64,000 nucleotides of DNA. It comes from Herbiconiux aconitum. Its GTDB lineage: Bacteria; Actinomycetota; Actinomycetes; Actinomycetales; Microbacteriaceae. The stretch covers positions 1,054,001 through 1,118,000 of the forward strand of contig NZ_JANLCM010000002.1 of NCBI RefSeq assembly GCF_024979235.1, read 5' to 3'. Positions 49,117 to 56,849 of this stretch are shown piece after piece (positions within the stretch are counted from its first letter, which is position 1; every line of letters begins with the position of its first letter). The notes under the pieces are model-generated. The model saw nothing but the letters and a program-made list of their open reading frames with translations, was not told the origin of the DNA and made no database searches. A program made the position numbers and the translations under genes.

Positions 49117-50001
49117 TCAGGCTTCTGCGACGGGCCGGCCTGGTGCTGAGGCGACCGGTTCCGCCGGCGCTGTGGTGAGTGCCTGCAGGCCCGTGACCCG
49201 CAGGAGATCGAGCTTGGCCTCATCCGCACTTCCCGGCGTCGCGGTGTAGACCACGATGCGCAGATCGCCGCCCGGCACTGTCAGCACGTCGCAGTCGACC
49301 GTGATCGGTCCGGCCGGGGTGTGCGTGATCGTCTTGCGACTCGACCGATGTTCGGCCACCCGCGCCTCGGACCACCGACGCTCGAACTCGGGCGATCGCG
49401 CACGCAACTTCGACACCAGCTGTGCGAGTGCGCCGTCTTGCGGATACCGGCCCACCGCGGTGCGCAGGTCGGCCGCGAGGTCGCTCGCGAACTCCTCTTC
49501 GTGCACGGCGTCGTACTCGATTCCGCCGTGCCCGGAGGTGAAGTGGCGCCACACCAGGTTGCGATCGATGCCGACATAGCGCGACGGATCACCGGTCAGC
49601 GCCGCCCAGAGCGGATTCCACAACAGGATGTCGTGGGTCGCCGAGAACACCGCGATCGGCACATCGCCGAGTCGGTCGACGATGCGCTGCACTCCGGGTG
49701 TGATGTGCTGCGGCACGACGCTCCGCGACGGAGGAGCGATGCCGGCGACGCGGTAGAGGTGGTCGCGTTCGTCTTCGCTGAGGCGCAGGGCGAGGGCGAG
49801 CGCGCCGAGGAGCTGGGGAGACGGATGCGTCGCCCTGCCCTGCTCGAGACGCACGATGTAGTCGACGCTCACTCCGGCCAACGCCGCCAACTCTTCACGG
49901 CGGAGGCCGGCGGTTCGGCGTCCTGAACCCGCGGGCATGCCGACATCCGCTGGACTGACGCGGTCGCGCCAGGCTCGGAGCACGCTGGCGAATTCGCTCA
50001 T
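49117..50001 (-). CDS. MmyB-like XRE transcriptional regulator
   Basis: The 294-residue protein starts at the ATG at 50001, with GGAGG one base upstream. N-terminal HTH: RRTAGLRREELAALAGVSVD, YIVRLEQGRATHPS. The C-terminal MmyB-type domain has WNPLWAALTGDPSRYVGIDR and SPEFERRWSEARVAEHRSSR-type helices. It is the same family and exact length as the regulator at 44560-45444 and is likewise divergent from an SDR gene. Its promoter carries the better copy of the shared 20-bp motif. Confidence 0.88.
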   Translation of the reverse strand: MSEFASVLRAWRDRVSPADVGMPAGSGRRTAGLRREELAALAGVSVDYIVRLEQGRATHPSPQLLGALALALRLSEDERDHLYRVAGIAPPSRSVVPQHITPGVQRIVDRLGDVPIAVFSATHDILLWNPLWAALTGDPSRYVGIDRNLVWRHFTSGHGGIEYDAVHEEEFASDLAADLRTAVGRYPQDGALAQLVSKLRARSPEFERRWSEARVAEHRSSRKTITHTPAGPITVDCDVLTVPGGDLRIVVYTATPGSADEAKLDLLRVTGLQALTTAPAEPVASAPGRPVAEA

Positions 50002-50034
50002 GCCTCCATCCTGTCTCCTGCGGATGTGTGCCGG

Positions 50035-50054
50035 GTGGTACTGCTGGTCCCACC
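50035..50054. promoter_or_regulatory. Candidate MmyB-regulator operator, copy 2
   Basis: GTGGTACTGCTGGTCCCACC contains GTGGTAC-N5-GTCCCAC, a near palindrome with one mismatch. It begins 34 bp upstream of the regulator's ATG and ends 48 bp before the SDR start. Copy 1 (45478) has the same 34-bp distance. Confidence 0.6.
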
Positions 50055-50102
50055 GTCCACGGGTGCCTGGGCGATGCGCGGCGCCGCCCGCAATCTGGAC
50101 TC

Positions 50103-50783
50103 ATGACAACAACACTCATCACCGGCGCCAACAAGAGCCTCGGCCTCGAAACCGCCCGACGCCTGATCGACGCCGGCCACACCGTGTACGCCGGGATGCG
50201 CGACCCCAAGAACGGCGATGCGGCACGTGCTCTCGGGGCTCGGGTCGTGCAGCTCGACGTCACCGACCAGGCGAGTGTCGACGGTGCACTCGCCACCCTG
50301 CCCGAACTCGACGTGCTCGTGAACAACGCCGGCATCCTCGGAACCTCGTTCGGAGTCGACGACCTCTCCGTTGCGGCGATGTCGACCGTGTTCGACACCA
50401 ACGTGCTCGGAATCGCACGTGTCACGCAGGCGGCTCTTCCTCTGCTCGGTCGATCGGCGAATCCGGTCATCGTGAATGTGGCGTCGGGCGTCGGCTGGCC
50501 GCGGTTCCTCAGCACCGAGGGGCGTGACGAGTTCCCGGTGGCGGCCATCCCATACGCGTCGTCCAAGGCAGCGGTGATCACATTGACCGTGCAGTATGCG
50601 AAGAATCTGCCCGGCTTTCGGGTGAACGTGAGCGACCCCGGCTACACCTCCACCGACTTCAACCGGCACAGCGGTCACCAGACGGTGACGGAGGGAACGG
50701 ATGCGACGGTGCGGCTCGCGCAGGTCGCCGCCGATGGGCCCACGGGCGAGTTCCACGATCGGGAGGGGCGCATCGAGTATTGA
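50103..50783 (+). CDS. Short-chain dehydrogenase/reductase
   Basis: The 226-residue protein has TLITGANKSLGLETARRL (TGxxxGxG), LVNNAGIL, a catalytic Ser region NVASGVGW and YASSKAAVI with the YxxxK intact. It lacks the long C-terminal part of typical fatty-acid SDRs. It is divergent from an MmyB-like regulator and probably controlled by it. Together they repeat the arrangement at 44560-46334, although the two SDRs are only distantly alike. Substrate unknown. Confidence 0.88.
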   Translation: MTTTLITGANKSLGLETARRLIDAGHTVYAGMRDPKNGDAARALGARVVQLDVTDQASVDGALATLPELDVLVNNAGILGTSFGVDDLSVAAMSTVFDTNVLGIARVTQAALPLLGRSANPVIVNVASGVGWPRFLSTEGRDEFPVAAIPYASSKAAVITLTVQYAKNLPGFRVNVSDPGYTSTDFNRHSGHQTVTEGTDATVRLAQVAADGPTGEFHDREGRIEY

Positions 50784-51336
50784 CCTGTCGGGGCGGAGGC
50801 GCGGGCGCGGGCGCCGGCGCCGGCGAACCTCGGGGCGATGTCGGTGGGTGGTGGTTGACTTATCCTCATGAAGCAGTCGCGCGTCGCATTCACCCCTGAG
50901 CCCTCCCAGGGCCCGGATGCGCGGGGTCGCGACGGGGTCGGTGCCGGGTTCGACGTGGGCGGTGCCGGGGTCGATGAGCTCGGTGCCGGGTTCGATGAGC
51001 TCGGTGCGCTGTTCGACGCGGAGGTGCGGTCCATCGTGGCCGAAGCGGCCGTGGTCGCCGCGTCCGACGCCCGCCGCGCCCGGCACGTCGCGAAAGCCGC
51101 CACCCTCGCCGACCGGATGGCCCGGCTCGACGGTTCCGCCGCGACCGCGGCCGGGCGGGAATGGGCCCGCCGTAGGCTCGCCACCGAGATCGCCTGCGCC
51201 ACCCGCCGCTCCGAGCGCGCCATCACCATCCTGATCGGCGACAGCGAACACCTCGTCGACGAGCTCCCCCTCACCCTGGCAGCCCTTGAACAGGGCACCA
51301 TCTCCTACCCGCACGCCCGAGCCATGATCGGCCACG

Positions 51337-51358
51337 CCAGCACCCTCCCAGCACCCTC
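51337..51358 (+). repeat. 11-bp tandem duplication causing a frameshift
   Basis: CCAGCACCCTC occurs twice in direct succession (51337-51347, 51348-51358). Because 11 is not a multiple of three, the downstream HNH domain is out of frame. The junction reads cleanly when one copy is removed, which identifies the duplication as the causative lesion. Confidence 0.9.
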
Positions 51359-52351
51359 CCGGAACCCTCGCGCGGAGCGTTCGAGCAGCACCTCCTGCCA
51401 CACGCCGAGGCTCTCCCCCCGCACCGCTTCGACGACCGGGCCCGACGCCTCCGTGAGAAGACCCACCCGGAATCGATCATCACCCGCACGAAGGCCGCGC
51501 GAGAAGATCGGCACGTGCGCTTCCAGCCCGACTGCGACGGCATGGCCACCCTCTCCCACTACCTCCCTGCCGTCGATGCGTTGGCCATCGACGACTTGAT
51601 CGACAAGATCGCCCGCGCCACCCGCACCACCGCTACGAGTGCCGCGCGGGGCACCGACGCCGATCCCCGCACGCATGCGCAGCGCCGCAGCGACGCCCTC
51701 ACCGACCTGATCCTCGGCCGGGGCGACCGGCCCCGCATCACCCCCACCATCCTCATCACCGCACCCGCCACCACCATCGCCGGCACGTCCGACCAACCCG
51801 GCGACCTGCACGGCTACGGCCCCATCGACCCCGCCACCACCCGCGCCATCGCCGCGACCGCACCCACCTTCCTCCGCGCCCTCCTCAGCCCCGAAACCGG
51901 CCAACCAACCACCATCACCCGCCACCGCCACCGCCCCGTCGCCGACCACCCGAACCCCAGTCCAACCACCCAAACCAGAACACCACGCCACAATCACCCC
52001 AGCCCCACCGCCAATCCCCACCACCCGGACGCAGGCCCGACGGAAGCACCACCTGACGGTCGCGACCGCTACACCCCGTCACCCGCCCTCCGCACCGCGC
52101 TCACCCTGCTCGACGAAACCTGCCGCTTCCCCGACTGCGGCCGCCGCGCAGCACGCTGCGAACTCGACCACACGAAGGCCTGGGCCGAGGGCGGCACCAC
52201 CACCCCCGATAACCTCGCCCACCTGTGCTCGCGCCACCACCACCTCAAACACGAAGGCGGCTGGACCGTCACTCCCGCCCAAGACGACACCCGAACCCTC
52301 ACCTGGACCAGCCCCCGAGGCGCCCCCTACTCGACCGCCCCACCAGAGGCT

Positions 52352-52440
52352 TCACCACCACCACCACCACCACCGTCACCGTCACCGCCACCGCCACCGC
52401 CACCGCCACCGCCACCGCCACCGCCACCGCCACCGCCACC
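52352..52440 (+). repeat. Pro-coding simple repeat in the HNH tail
   Basis: An ACC/CCACCG trinucleotide and hexanucleotide array covers about 89 bp and encodes a run of Pro with a few Ser residues near the C-terminus of the HNH reading frame. Such runs are prone to slippage. Confidence 0.85.
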
Positions 52441-52542
52441 GAACACCTCACCACCAGCGACCTTCGGCAGCTATCCACCTCCCTAACGAACCCGCGGCGA
52501 GTAGGGCGGGAACTCGCACGGCCGTCCCGAGAAGTTGAGGGG

Positions 52543-52612
52543 TGTGGTGGGTTTCGGGTTGGGGCGCCTTTGAGCTCCGCTCAACCGAAGCCCCAACCCG
52601 AAACCCACCACA
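52543..52612. repeat. Perfect 23-bp inverted repeat with nested stem
   Basis: Arms 52543-52565 and 52590-52612 are exact reverse complements. The 24-nt loop itself contains TTGAGC-TCC-GCTCAA, a second perfect 6-bp stem. As RNA it would fold into a very stable two-tier hairpin; it might also extrude as a cruciform in DNA. There is no U-tract after it, and the arms are G-rich on one side and C-rich on the other. Confidence 0.9.
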
Positions 52613-52645
52613 GCCCGACCCCACCACACCCCGGCCCCTCCACAG

Positions 52646-52670
52646 CCCGTCCCGTCCCGTCCCGTCCCGT
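52646..52670. repeat. Five tandem CCCGT pentamers
   Basis: CCCGT is repeated five times exactly. The tract is non-coding, between the hairpin and the IS-like element. Confidence 0.85.
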
Positions 52671-52725
52671 ACCAACCCCACCACCACGAAGCGCTAGACC
52701 CAACCCGACACATCCCGACGCAAAC

Positions 52726-54035
52726 AACCGTTTACTTAACCCAGACTGGCTATGCTCAACACATGCCTCGATCGGGTTGGATCAAACCAGATGTCGACCA
52801 TCGACTCTCCGACCACCTGGCCTTCGCCATGCTGACGAGGGTCTACCCGCCCGACGTCGTCGACGAGGTCATCGCCGAGGTCGGCCGTCTACAGCGCCGC
52901 ACCCGGATGCTGCCCTCGCGCATCGTCGTCTACTACGTGCTCGGGCTGGCCCTGTTCTCGAACTCGTCCTACGACGAAGTCATCCGACTCTTGATCGCCG
53001 GCCAGTCGTGGTCGTCGGGGTGGTCGCAGTCCTGGCCGGTGCCCACCAAGGCCGCCCTGTACAAGGCGCGACTGCGACTCGGTCCCGAACCGCTGCATCT
53101 GCTGTTCGACCGCGTCGCCCAACCCATCGCCACCCCCGGCAGTGATGCCGGCTCCTATCGCGGCCGGCGACTGCTCGGAATGGACGTCATCTCCCTCGCC
53201 ATCCCGGGAACACCCGCCAATGAAGCCGAGTTCGCGGGCCCGATCCCGCAGACCGACGCGGACCCCACGGCCGCAGCAGCCGACACCGCCACCACAGCCA
53301 CAGCCACAGCCACAGCCACCACCAGAGCCGCCGCCACGTCCACAGGCACAGCCACCGGCACCAGCCCTTCGCGTCGGCTCTCGGTGCGGGTACTGGGTCT
53401 CACCGAGCTCGGCACAGGCGCGGTGATCGGCGCATCCATCGGCGGCGCGCACGACGAGCTCAGCGCCAGTGCAGCCGACCTGCTCCCCGCTCTGGGTCCA
53501 GGTCAGCTCCTGCTCGGCGCACCGGAGTTGTACGACCCACAGCTCTGGGCCCGAGCCGCGGCCACCGGAGCCGACCTGCTCTGGGAGCTCCCACCCGAGG
53601 TCGCGTTCGCCGTCGACTCGCGTCACGCCGACGGGTCGTTCAGCGCGCGAATCGCAACGAGTCCCGACGGCCCACCGCAGTCATCCGACAGCCACCCCGT
53701 GCGCATCGTCGAACATCCGGTATCAGCCGGAGGCAGAGCCGTCTCGGCGATCGGCGATTCGCACCGGCGCTACGCCACCACCCTCCACGACCCCGATGCC
53801 GACCCGGCCGTCGATCTCGTCGGCCTTCTCTCGAGGCGTCGCAGTTTGGCCTCCGCTTTCGACGAGTTCCGGGCTCACCGCAATAGTCCTCAGGTCGTGT
53901 TGCGGTCGAAGATCCCAGCCGGGGTGCGGCAGGAGATCTACGGCTATCTCTGCGTGCACTACGCGATGCGCTGGATCATGAACGCTCCCGATACGCACGC
54001 CCTCGACGTCGAATTCACCCATTAAGTAAACGATT
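52726..54035 (+). mobile_element. IS4-family-like insertion element with 14-bp terminal inverted repeats
   Basis: AACCGTTTACTTAA (52726-52739) and TTAAGTAAACGATT (54022-54035) are inverted repeats with one mismatch in 14 bases, the inner 11 perfect. They bound about 1.3 kb with a single transposase-like gene whose stop codon lies inside the right repeat. No target-site duplication was seen in the flanks, so the insertion is old or ends differ by a few bases. Confidence 0.75.
52763..54025 (+). CDS. IS4-type transposase with degenerate DDE motif
   Basis: The 420-residue product has an IS4 N-terminal domain (about 15-105, then GRRLLGMDVISLAIPGTPAN, a shape usual at the first catalytic Asp). The second Asp block, usually ADRGFY, reads LLLGAPELYDPQLW, and the Y-x2-R-x3-E block, usually YxxRWEIE, reads LLSRRRSLASAFDEFRAHRN. 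So two of three catalytic residues seem lost by eye alignment. A central Ala/Thr-rich low-complexity insert (about 170-205) is odd for the family. The gene is nevertheless 420 codons without a stop. It starts at an ATG 6 nt after a TATGCT hexamer, so it may be leaderless. Confidence 0.8.
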   Translation: MPRSGWIKPDVDHRLSDHLAFAMLTRVYPPDVVDEVIAEVGRLQRRTRMLPSRIVVYYVLGLALFSNSSYDEVIRLLIAGQSWSSGWSQSWPVPTKAALYKARLRLGPEPLHLLFDRVAQPIATPGSDAGSYRGRRLLGMDVISLAIPGTPANEAEFAGPIPQTDADPTAAAADTATTATATATATTRAAATSTGTATGTSPSRRLSVRVLGLTELGTGAVIGASIGGAHDELSASAADLLPALGPGQLLLGAPELYDPQLWARAAATGADLLWELPPEVAFAVDSRHADGSFSARIATSPDGPPQSSDSHPVRIVEHPVSAGGRAVSAIGDSHRRYATTLHDPDADPAVDLVGLLSRRRSLASAFDEFRAHRNSPQVVLRSKIPAGVRQEIYGYLCVHYAMRWIMNAPDTHALDVEFTH

Positions 54036-54169
54036 CTTCAATTCTGCTTGTCCTGATGGACGATCCCGTGGTAGACCTCACGTGGTAGCTCCGATTGGGG
54101 GGGCGGTCCCTTCGGTGGAAAGCGTCGAGGCTGCAAGCCACAGGCACGACAAATCAGGGGGAGGCCATC
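54036..54169 (+). promoter_or_regulatory. Short leader between IS-like element and ice-binding cluster
   Basis: A 134-bp gap ends with the strong RBS GGGGGAGG. It holds two GTGGTAG units 14 bp apart (54068 and 54082). No canonical promoter pair was recognised with confidence. Confidence 0.3.
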
Positions 54170-54649
54170 ATGGCCAGAACGATTCGGCGCGGAAAAAAGC
54201 GCATCACCATCGGTGTCATCGCATTGCTGACAGTCGCCGGCGCGGGGGCCGCGTTCGCGTACTGGACCTCGACGGGTAGCGGCACCGGAGCCGCCACCAC
54301 GGGCGAGAGCGTCGCGTTCACCATCACCAGCGAGACCGCTGTCGGCACGATCGCCCCCGGCAACGCCGGACAGACCGTCGACTTCACCGTCACGAACCCG
54401 GGCGAGGGCTCGCAGTATCTCACCACGGTGACGGTCGCGCTGGCCACCGCCGCGGGTGTGCCGTGGGTGCCGGCGGGCGATTGTTCGATCGACGACTACG
54501 TGGCCACCATCAGCACGGCACCGCCCGCCGGACAGATCGCCGCCGGCGCATCGGTCGACGGCACCGCGACGGTGACGCTCACGAACACCGCCGAGAACCA
54601 GAACGACTGCCAGGGCCAGACGGTCCCGCTGTACTTCGAGGCGTCCTAA
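54170..54649 (+). CDS. Small secreted surface protein with SipW-type signal peptide
   Basis: The 159-residue protein starts at the ATG at 54170 with GGGGGAGG upstream. A basic start and hydrophobic helix end in AFAYWTSTGSG, the SipW-dependent type of signal (AYW/AYF after the helix) known from TasA-like fibre proteins. The mature domain has two cysteine-containing loops, CSIDDYVATIS and NDCQGQTVPLYFEA, which recur in the product of the gene at 56846 (ACDPSDYVLL and DACQNAIVNLLYTV). It is the first gene of the ice-binding cluster. A pilin/fibre-like or scaffold role is inference. Confidence 0.7.
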   Translation: MARTIRRGKKRITIGVIALLTVAGAGAAFAYWTSTGSGTGAATTGESVAFTITSETAVGTIAPGNAGQTVDFTVTNPGEGSQYLTTVTVALATAAGVPWVPAGDCSIDDYVATISTAPPAGQIAAGASVDGTATVTLTNTAENQNDCQGQTVPLYFEAS

Positions 54650-54719
54650 GCACCAACCGAGCGTCTCCGGATGCGTCGCCGTCACGCGGCGCATCCGGAG
54701 CACCCGGCCGGACCGTTCC

Positions 54720-56849
54720 ATGAATAGATCCACTTCCACCCAGCAGGCATCTCGGATGCGCCGTACCGGCCGATCCGCGTTCGTCCTCCTCGCCTCTTTC
54801 GCGCTCGTCGCAACGGGCGCATCGTCAGCCTCGGCCTACTGGACCGCTGCCGGTTCGAACGCCTCGCAGGCCACGACGTCGACACTCGGCCCACCCACCG
54901 GCGTGACGGTGCCCGCGACCGCGGTCGCCTCCGTTCCCGTCAGCTGGACGGCTTCAGCCGGGGCCGTCACCCCCGAGGGCTACTACGTCACCCGCAGCGA
55001 CGCCGCCGACGGCACCGGCACCGTCGCCGCCTGTTCAACCGGCCCGACCGCGCTCACCGCGGCGACCTCGTGTTCCGATCCGGCCGCCGCGGGCGCCTAC
55101 CGCTACACCGTCACCGCGGTCTACCGGTCATGGACGAAAGCCAGCGAACCCAGCGCAGCCGTCACCGTCTCCGATCCATCACTGCTCGGGGCGGCGCAGA
55201 GCTACTCCGTGCTGGCGTACACCGCCGTGGTGAACACCTCGACCTCCGTCATCAGCGGCGACGTCGGGGTCAGCCCCAGCATCGCGGTGTCCGGCTTCCC
55301 GCCCGGGCAGGTCGGCGGCGACATCCATGCCGGCGACGCCCATGCCGCGGCCGGGCAGGTCGCGGTCGACGCCGCACTCACCGAGCTGAGCGCACGAGCT
55401 CCGGATGACGTGATCGTCGGCGACCTGGGTGGCCGCACTCTCACGGCCGGCACCTATCACTCGGTCGCCGCCCTCGCCATCACCGGAATCCTGACTCTCA
55501 ACGCAGAAGGCGACCCGGATGCGATCTTCGTGTTCCAGACGGATGCCGCGTTCAACACCGCGGCGGCCAGCAGGGTCGTGCTCGAGAACGGTGCCCAGCC
55601 GTCGAACGTCTACTGGGTCGCCACCGGCGCTGCCGGCACCGGGGCGGATTCCTTCCTCTCGGGCACCATCCTCTCCCGCGGAGCCATCACGCTCGGGGCG
55701 AACACAGAGCTCATCGGCCGGGCCCTCTCTCGAGGCACCGTCACCCTGGCGAGCAACATCGTGCGGTTCACGGTGGCGCTTCCGCCGACCATCACCATCG
55801 ACGGCGGGGCCGTCGCGGTCACCCAAGACACCACGCCGACGTTCTCGGGCACCTCGAACGCCGCCGTCTCCAGCCCTGTCACCGTGACGGTCGCCGGCCA
55901 GATGTTGTACACGACCGTCGGCGCGGGCGGTGTCTGGAGCGTCACCGCCGCGGATCTCACCGCGTGGACGTATCCGGTCGTGGCCAAGGTGCGCGAAGCC
56001 TCCGGAAACGGCACGGCGGCATCGCAGTCGCTCACCGTCGAGGTGAACCCAGCGACGATCGCGCTCGGCACGTCGGGCAGCTACTCGGTGCTGGCAGCGA
56101 CCGCCGTCGTGAACACCGGCTCGACCTCGCTGAGCGGTGACCTCGGAGTCTCGCCCAGCACAGCCGTGACCGGCTTCCCGCCCGGAACCCTGGGCGGAGC
56201 CATCCACGCCGGCGACTCGTTCGCGGCGACGGCTCAGGCCGATCTGCTGGCAGCGATCGAGGACGGGTCGTCGCGAGCGCCGCACACCGAGATCATCGGC
56301 GATCTCGGCGGCCGCACCTTCCACATGGGCGTGCACCACAGCACGGCAGCCTTGGCGATCACGGGCATCCTGACGCTCGATGCGCAGGGCGATCCGGATG
56401 CGGTGTTCATCTTCCAGACCGATGCCGCGTTCGACACGGCGGCGGCGAGCACCGTCGTGCTCGAGGGCGGCGCTCAGGCCGGCAACGTGTTCTGGGTCGT
56501 GGAAGGCGCGGCCGGCACCGGCGCGAACTCCTTCTTGTCGGGCGCCGTGCTGGCCCGCGGCGCGATCACGCTCGGTGCGTCCACGGCTCTCGCCGGACAG
56601 GCACTCTCGCTCGGCACGGTCACGTTGGCATCGAACGCGGTCACCGGCGCCGTGCCGGCACCCGCGGAGCCGGCCGCCGGCGCACGCCTGGCACCGACGG
56701 ATGCGCCGGCCGACGCGCTGTGGGGTCCGGCGGCGCCCGAGCAGATCGCGGCGCCGACACCGAGCCCTTCGCCCGATCCCACCCCGGCCTCCACCGCTGA
56801 GCCACTCCCCCCGACCCCCACCACAACCAGCCAACCGGTGATGCCATGA
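54720..56849 (+). CDS. Secreted ice-binding protein with two DUF3494 domains
   Basis: The 709-residue protein has a signal peptide (about 1-40, ending SASAYWTAAGS), an FN3-like domain (about 60-150), an ice-binding DUF3494 domain (about 155-350), an Ig-like domain (about 355-450), a second DUF3494 domain (about 448-640) and a Pro/Thr/Ser-rich tail. Both DUF3494 copies carry SYSVLAxTAVVNT, ISGD or LSGD, GVSPS and the hallmark TGFPPG/SGFPPG. DUF3494 proteins are beta-solenoids that bind ice planes and inhibit recrystallisation. No LPxTG occurs in its own tail, but one begins the overlapping next gene. Confidence 0.9.
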   Translation: MNRSTSTQQASRMRRTGRSAFVLLASFALVATGASSASAYWTAAGSNASQATTSTLGPPTGVTVPATAVASVPVSWTASAGAVTPEGYYVTRSDAADGTGTVAACSTGPTALTAATSCSDPAAAGAYRYTVTAVYRSWTKASEPSAAVTVSDPSLLGAAQSYSVLAYTAVVNTSTSVISGDVGVSPSIAVSGFPPGQVGGDIHAGDAHAAAGQVAVDAALTELSARAPDDVIVGDLGGRTLTAGTYHSVAALAITGILTLNAEGDPDAIFVFQTDAAFNTAAASRVVLENGAQPSNVYWVATGAAGTGADSFLSGTILSRGAITLGANTELIGRALSRGTVTLASNIVRFTVALPPTITIDGGAVAVTQDTTPTFSGTSNAAVSSPVTVTVAGQMLYTTVGAGGVWSVTAADLTAWTYPVVAKVREASGNGTAASQSLTVEVNPATIALGTSGSYSVLAATAVVNTGSTSLSGDLGVSPSTAVTGFPPGTLGGAIHAGDSFAATAQADLLAAIEDGSSRAPHTEIIGDLGGRTFHMGVHHSTAALAITGILTLDAQGDPDAVFIFQTDAAFDTAAASTVVLEGGAQAGNVFWVVEGAAGTGANSFLSGAVLARGAITLGASTALAGQALSLGTVTLASNAVTGAVPAPAEPAAGARLAPTDAPADALWGPAAPEQIAAPTPSPSPDPTPASTAEPLPPTPTTTSQPVMP

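Larger units (their letters stand above)
50868..52486 (+). pseudogene. DUF222-HNH endonuclease gene broken by an 11-bp duplication
   Basis: The N-terminal DUF222 half reads in one frame from the ATG at 50868 to about 51350. The remainder, including the HNH domain, reads in another frame to 52486. An exact tandem duplication of CCAGCACCCTC (51337-51358) shifts the frame. Deleting one copy restores HASTLPEPSRGAFEQHLLPH and continuous coding. The HNH part is complete (CRFPDCGRRAARCELDHTKA, LCSRHHHLKHEGG). The C-terminus is a long poly-Pro tail from a simple repeat. This family (13E12-like) is often multi-copy in actinobacteria and its biology is poorly known. Confidence 0.88.
52487..52725. other. 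Intergenic stretch with nested inverted repeat and pentamer array
   Basis: This 239-bp gap has no gene. It holds a perfect 23-bp inverted repeat (52543-52612) and, further on, five tandem CCCGT units (52646-52670). The left edge of the IS-like element follows at 52726. Confidence 0.7.

Noticed and set aside
50799..50825. GC-rich GGCGCC/GCGGGC run after the second SDR gene as a terminator
   Set aside because: It can fold, but it lacks a U-tract and is ordinary low-complexity GC sequence.
52700..54060. Target-site duplication of the IS-like element
   Set aside because: No convincing direct repeat was found in the flanks of either the 11-bp or the 14-bp inverted repeats.
56806..56811. C6 run near the end of the ice-binding gene as the site of a frameshift joining the LPNTG ORF
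   Set aside because: The existing frame stays Pro/Thr/Ser-rich up to its stop, so a change in the C-run is not favoured, though a slip closer to the overlap is not excluded.
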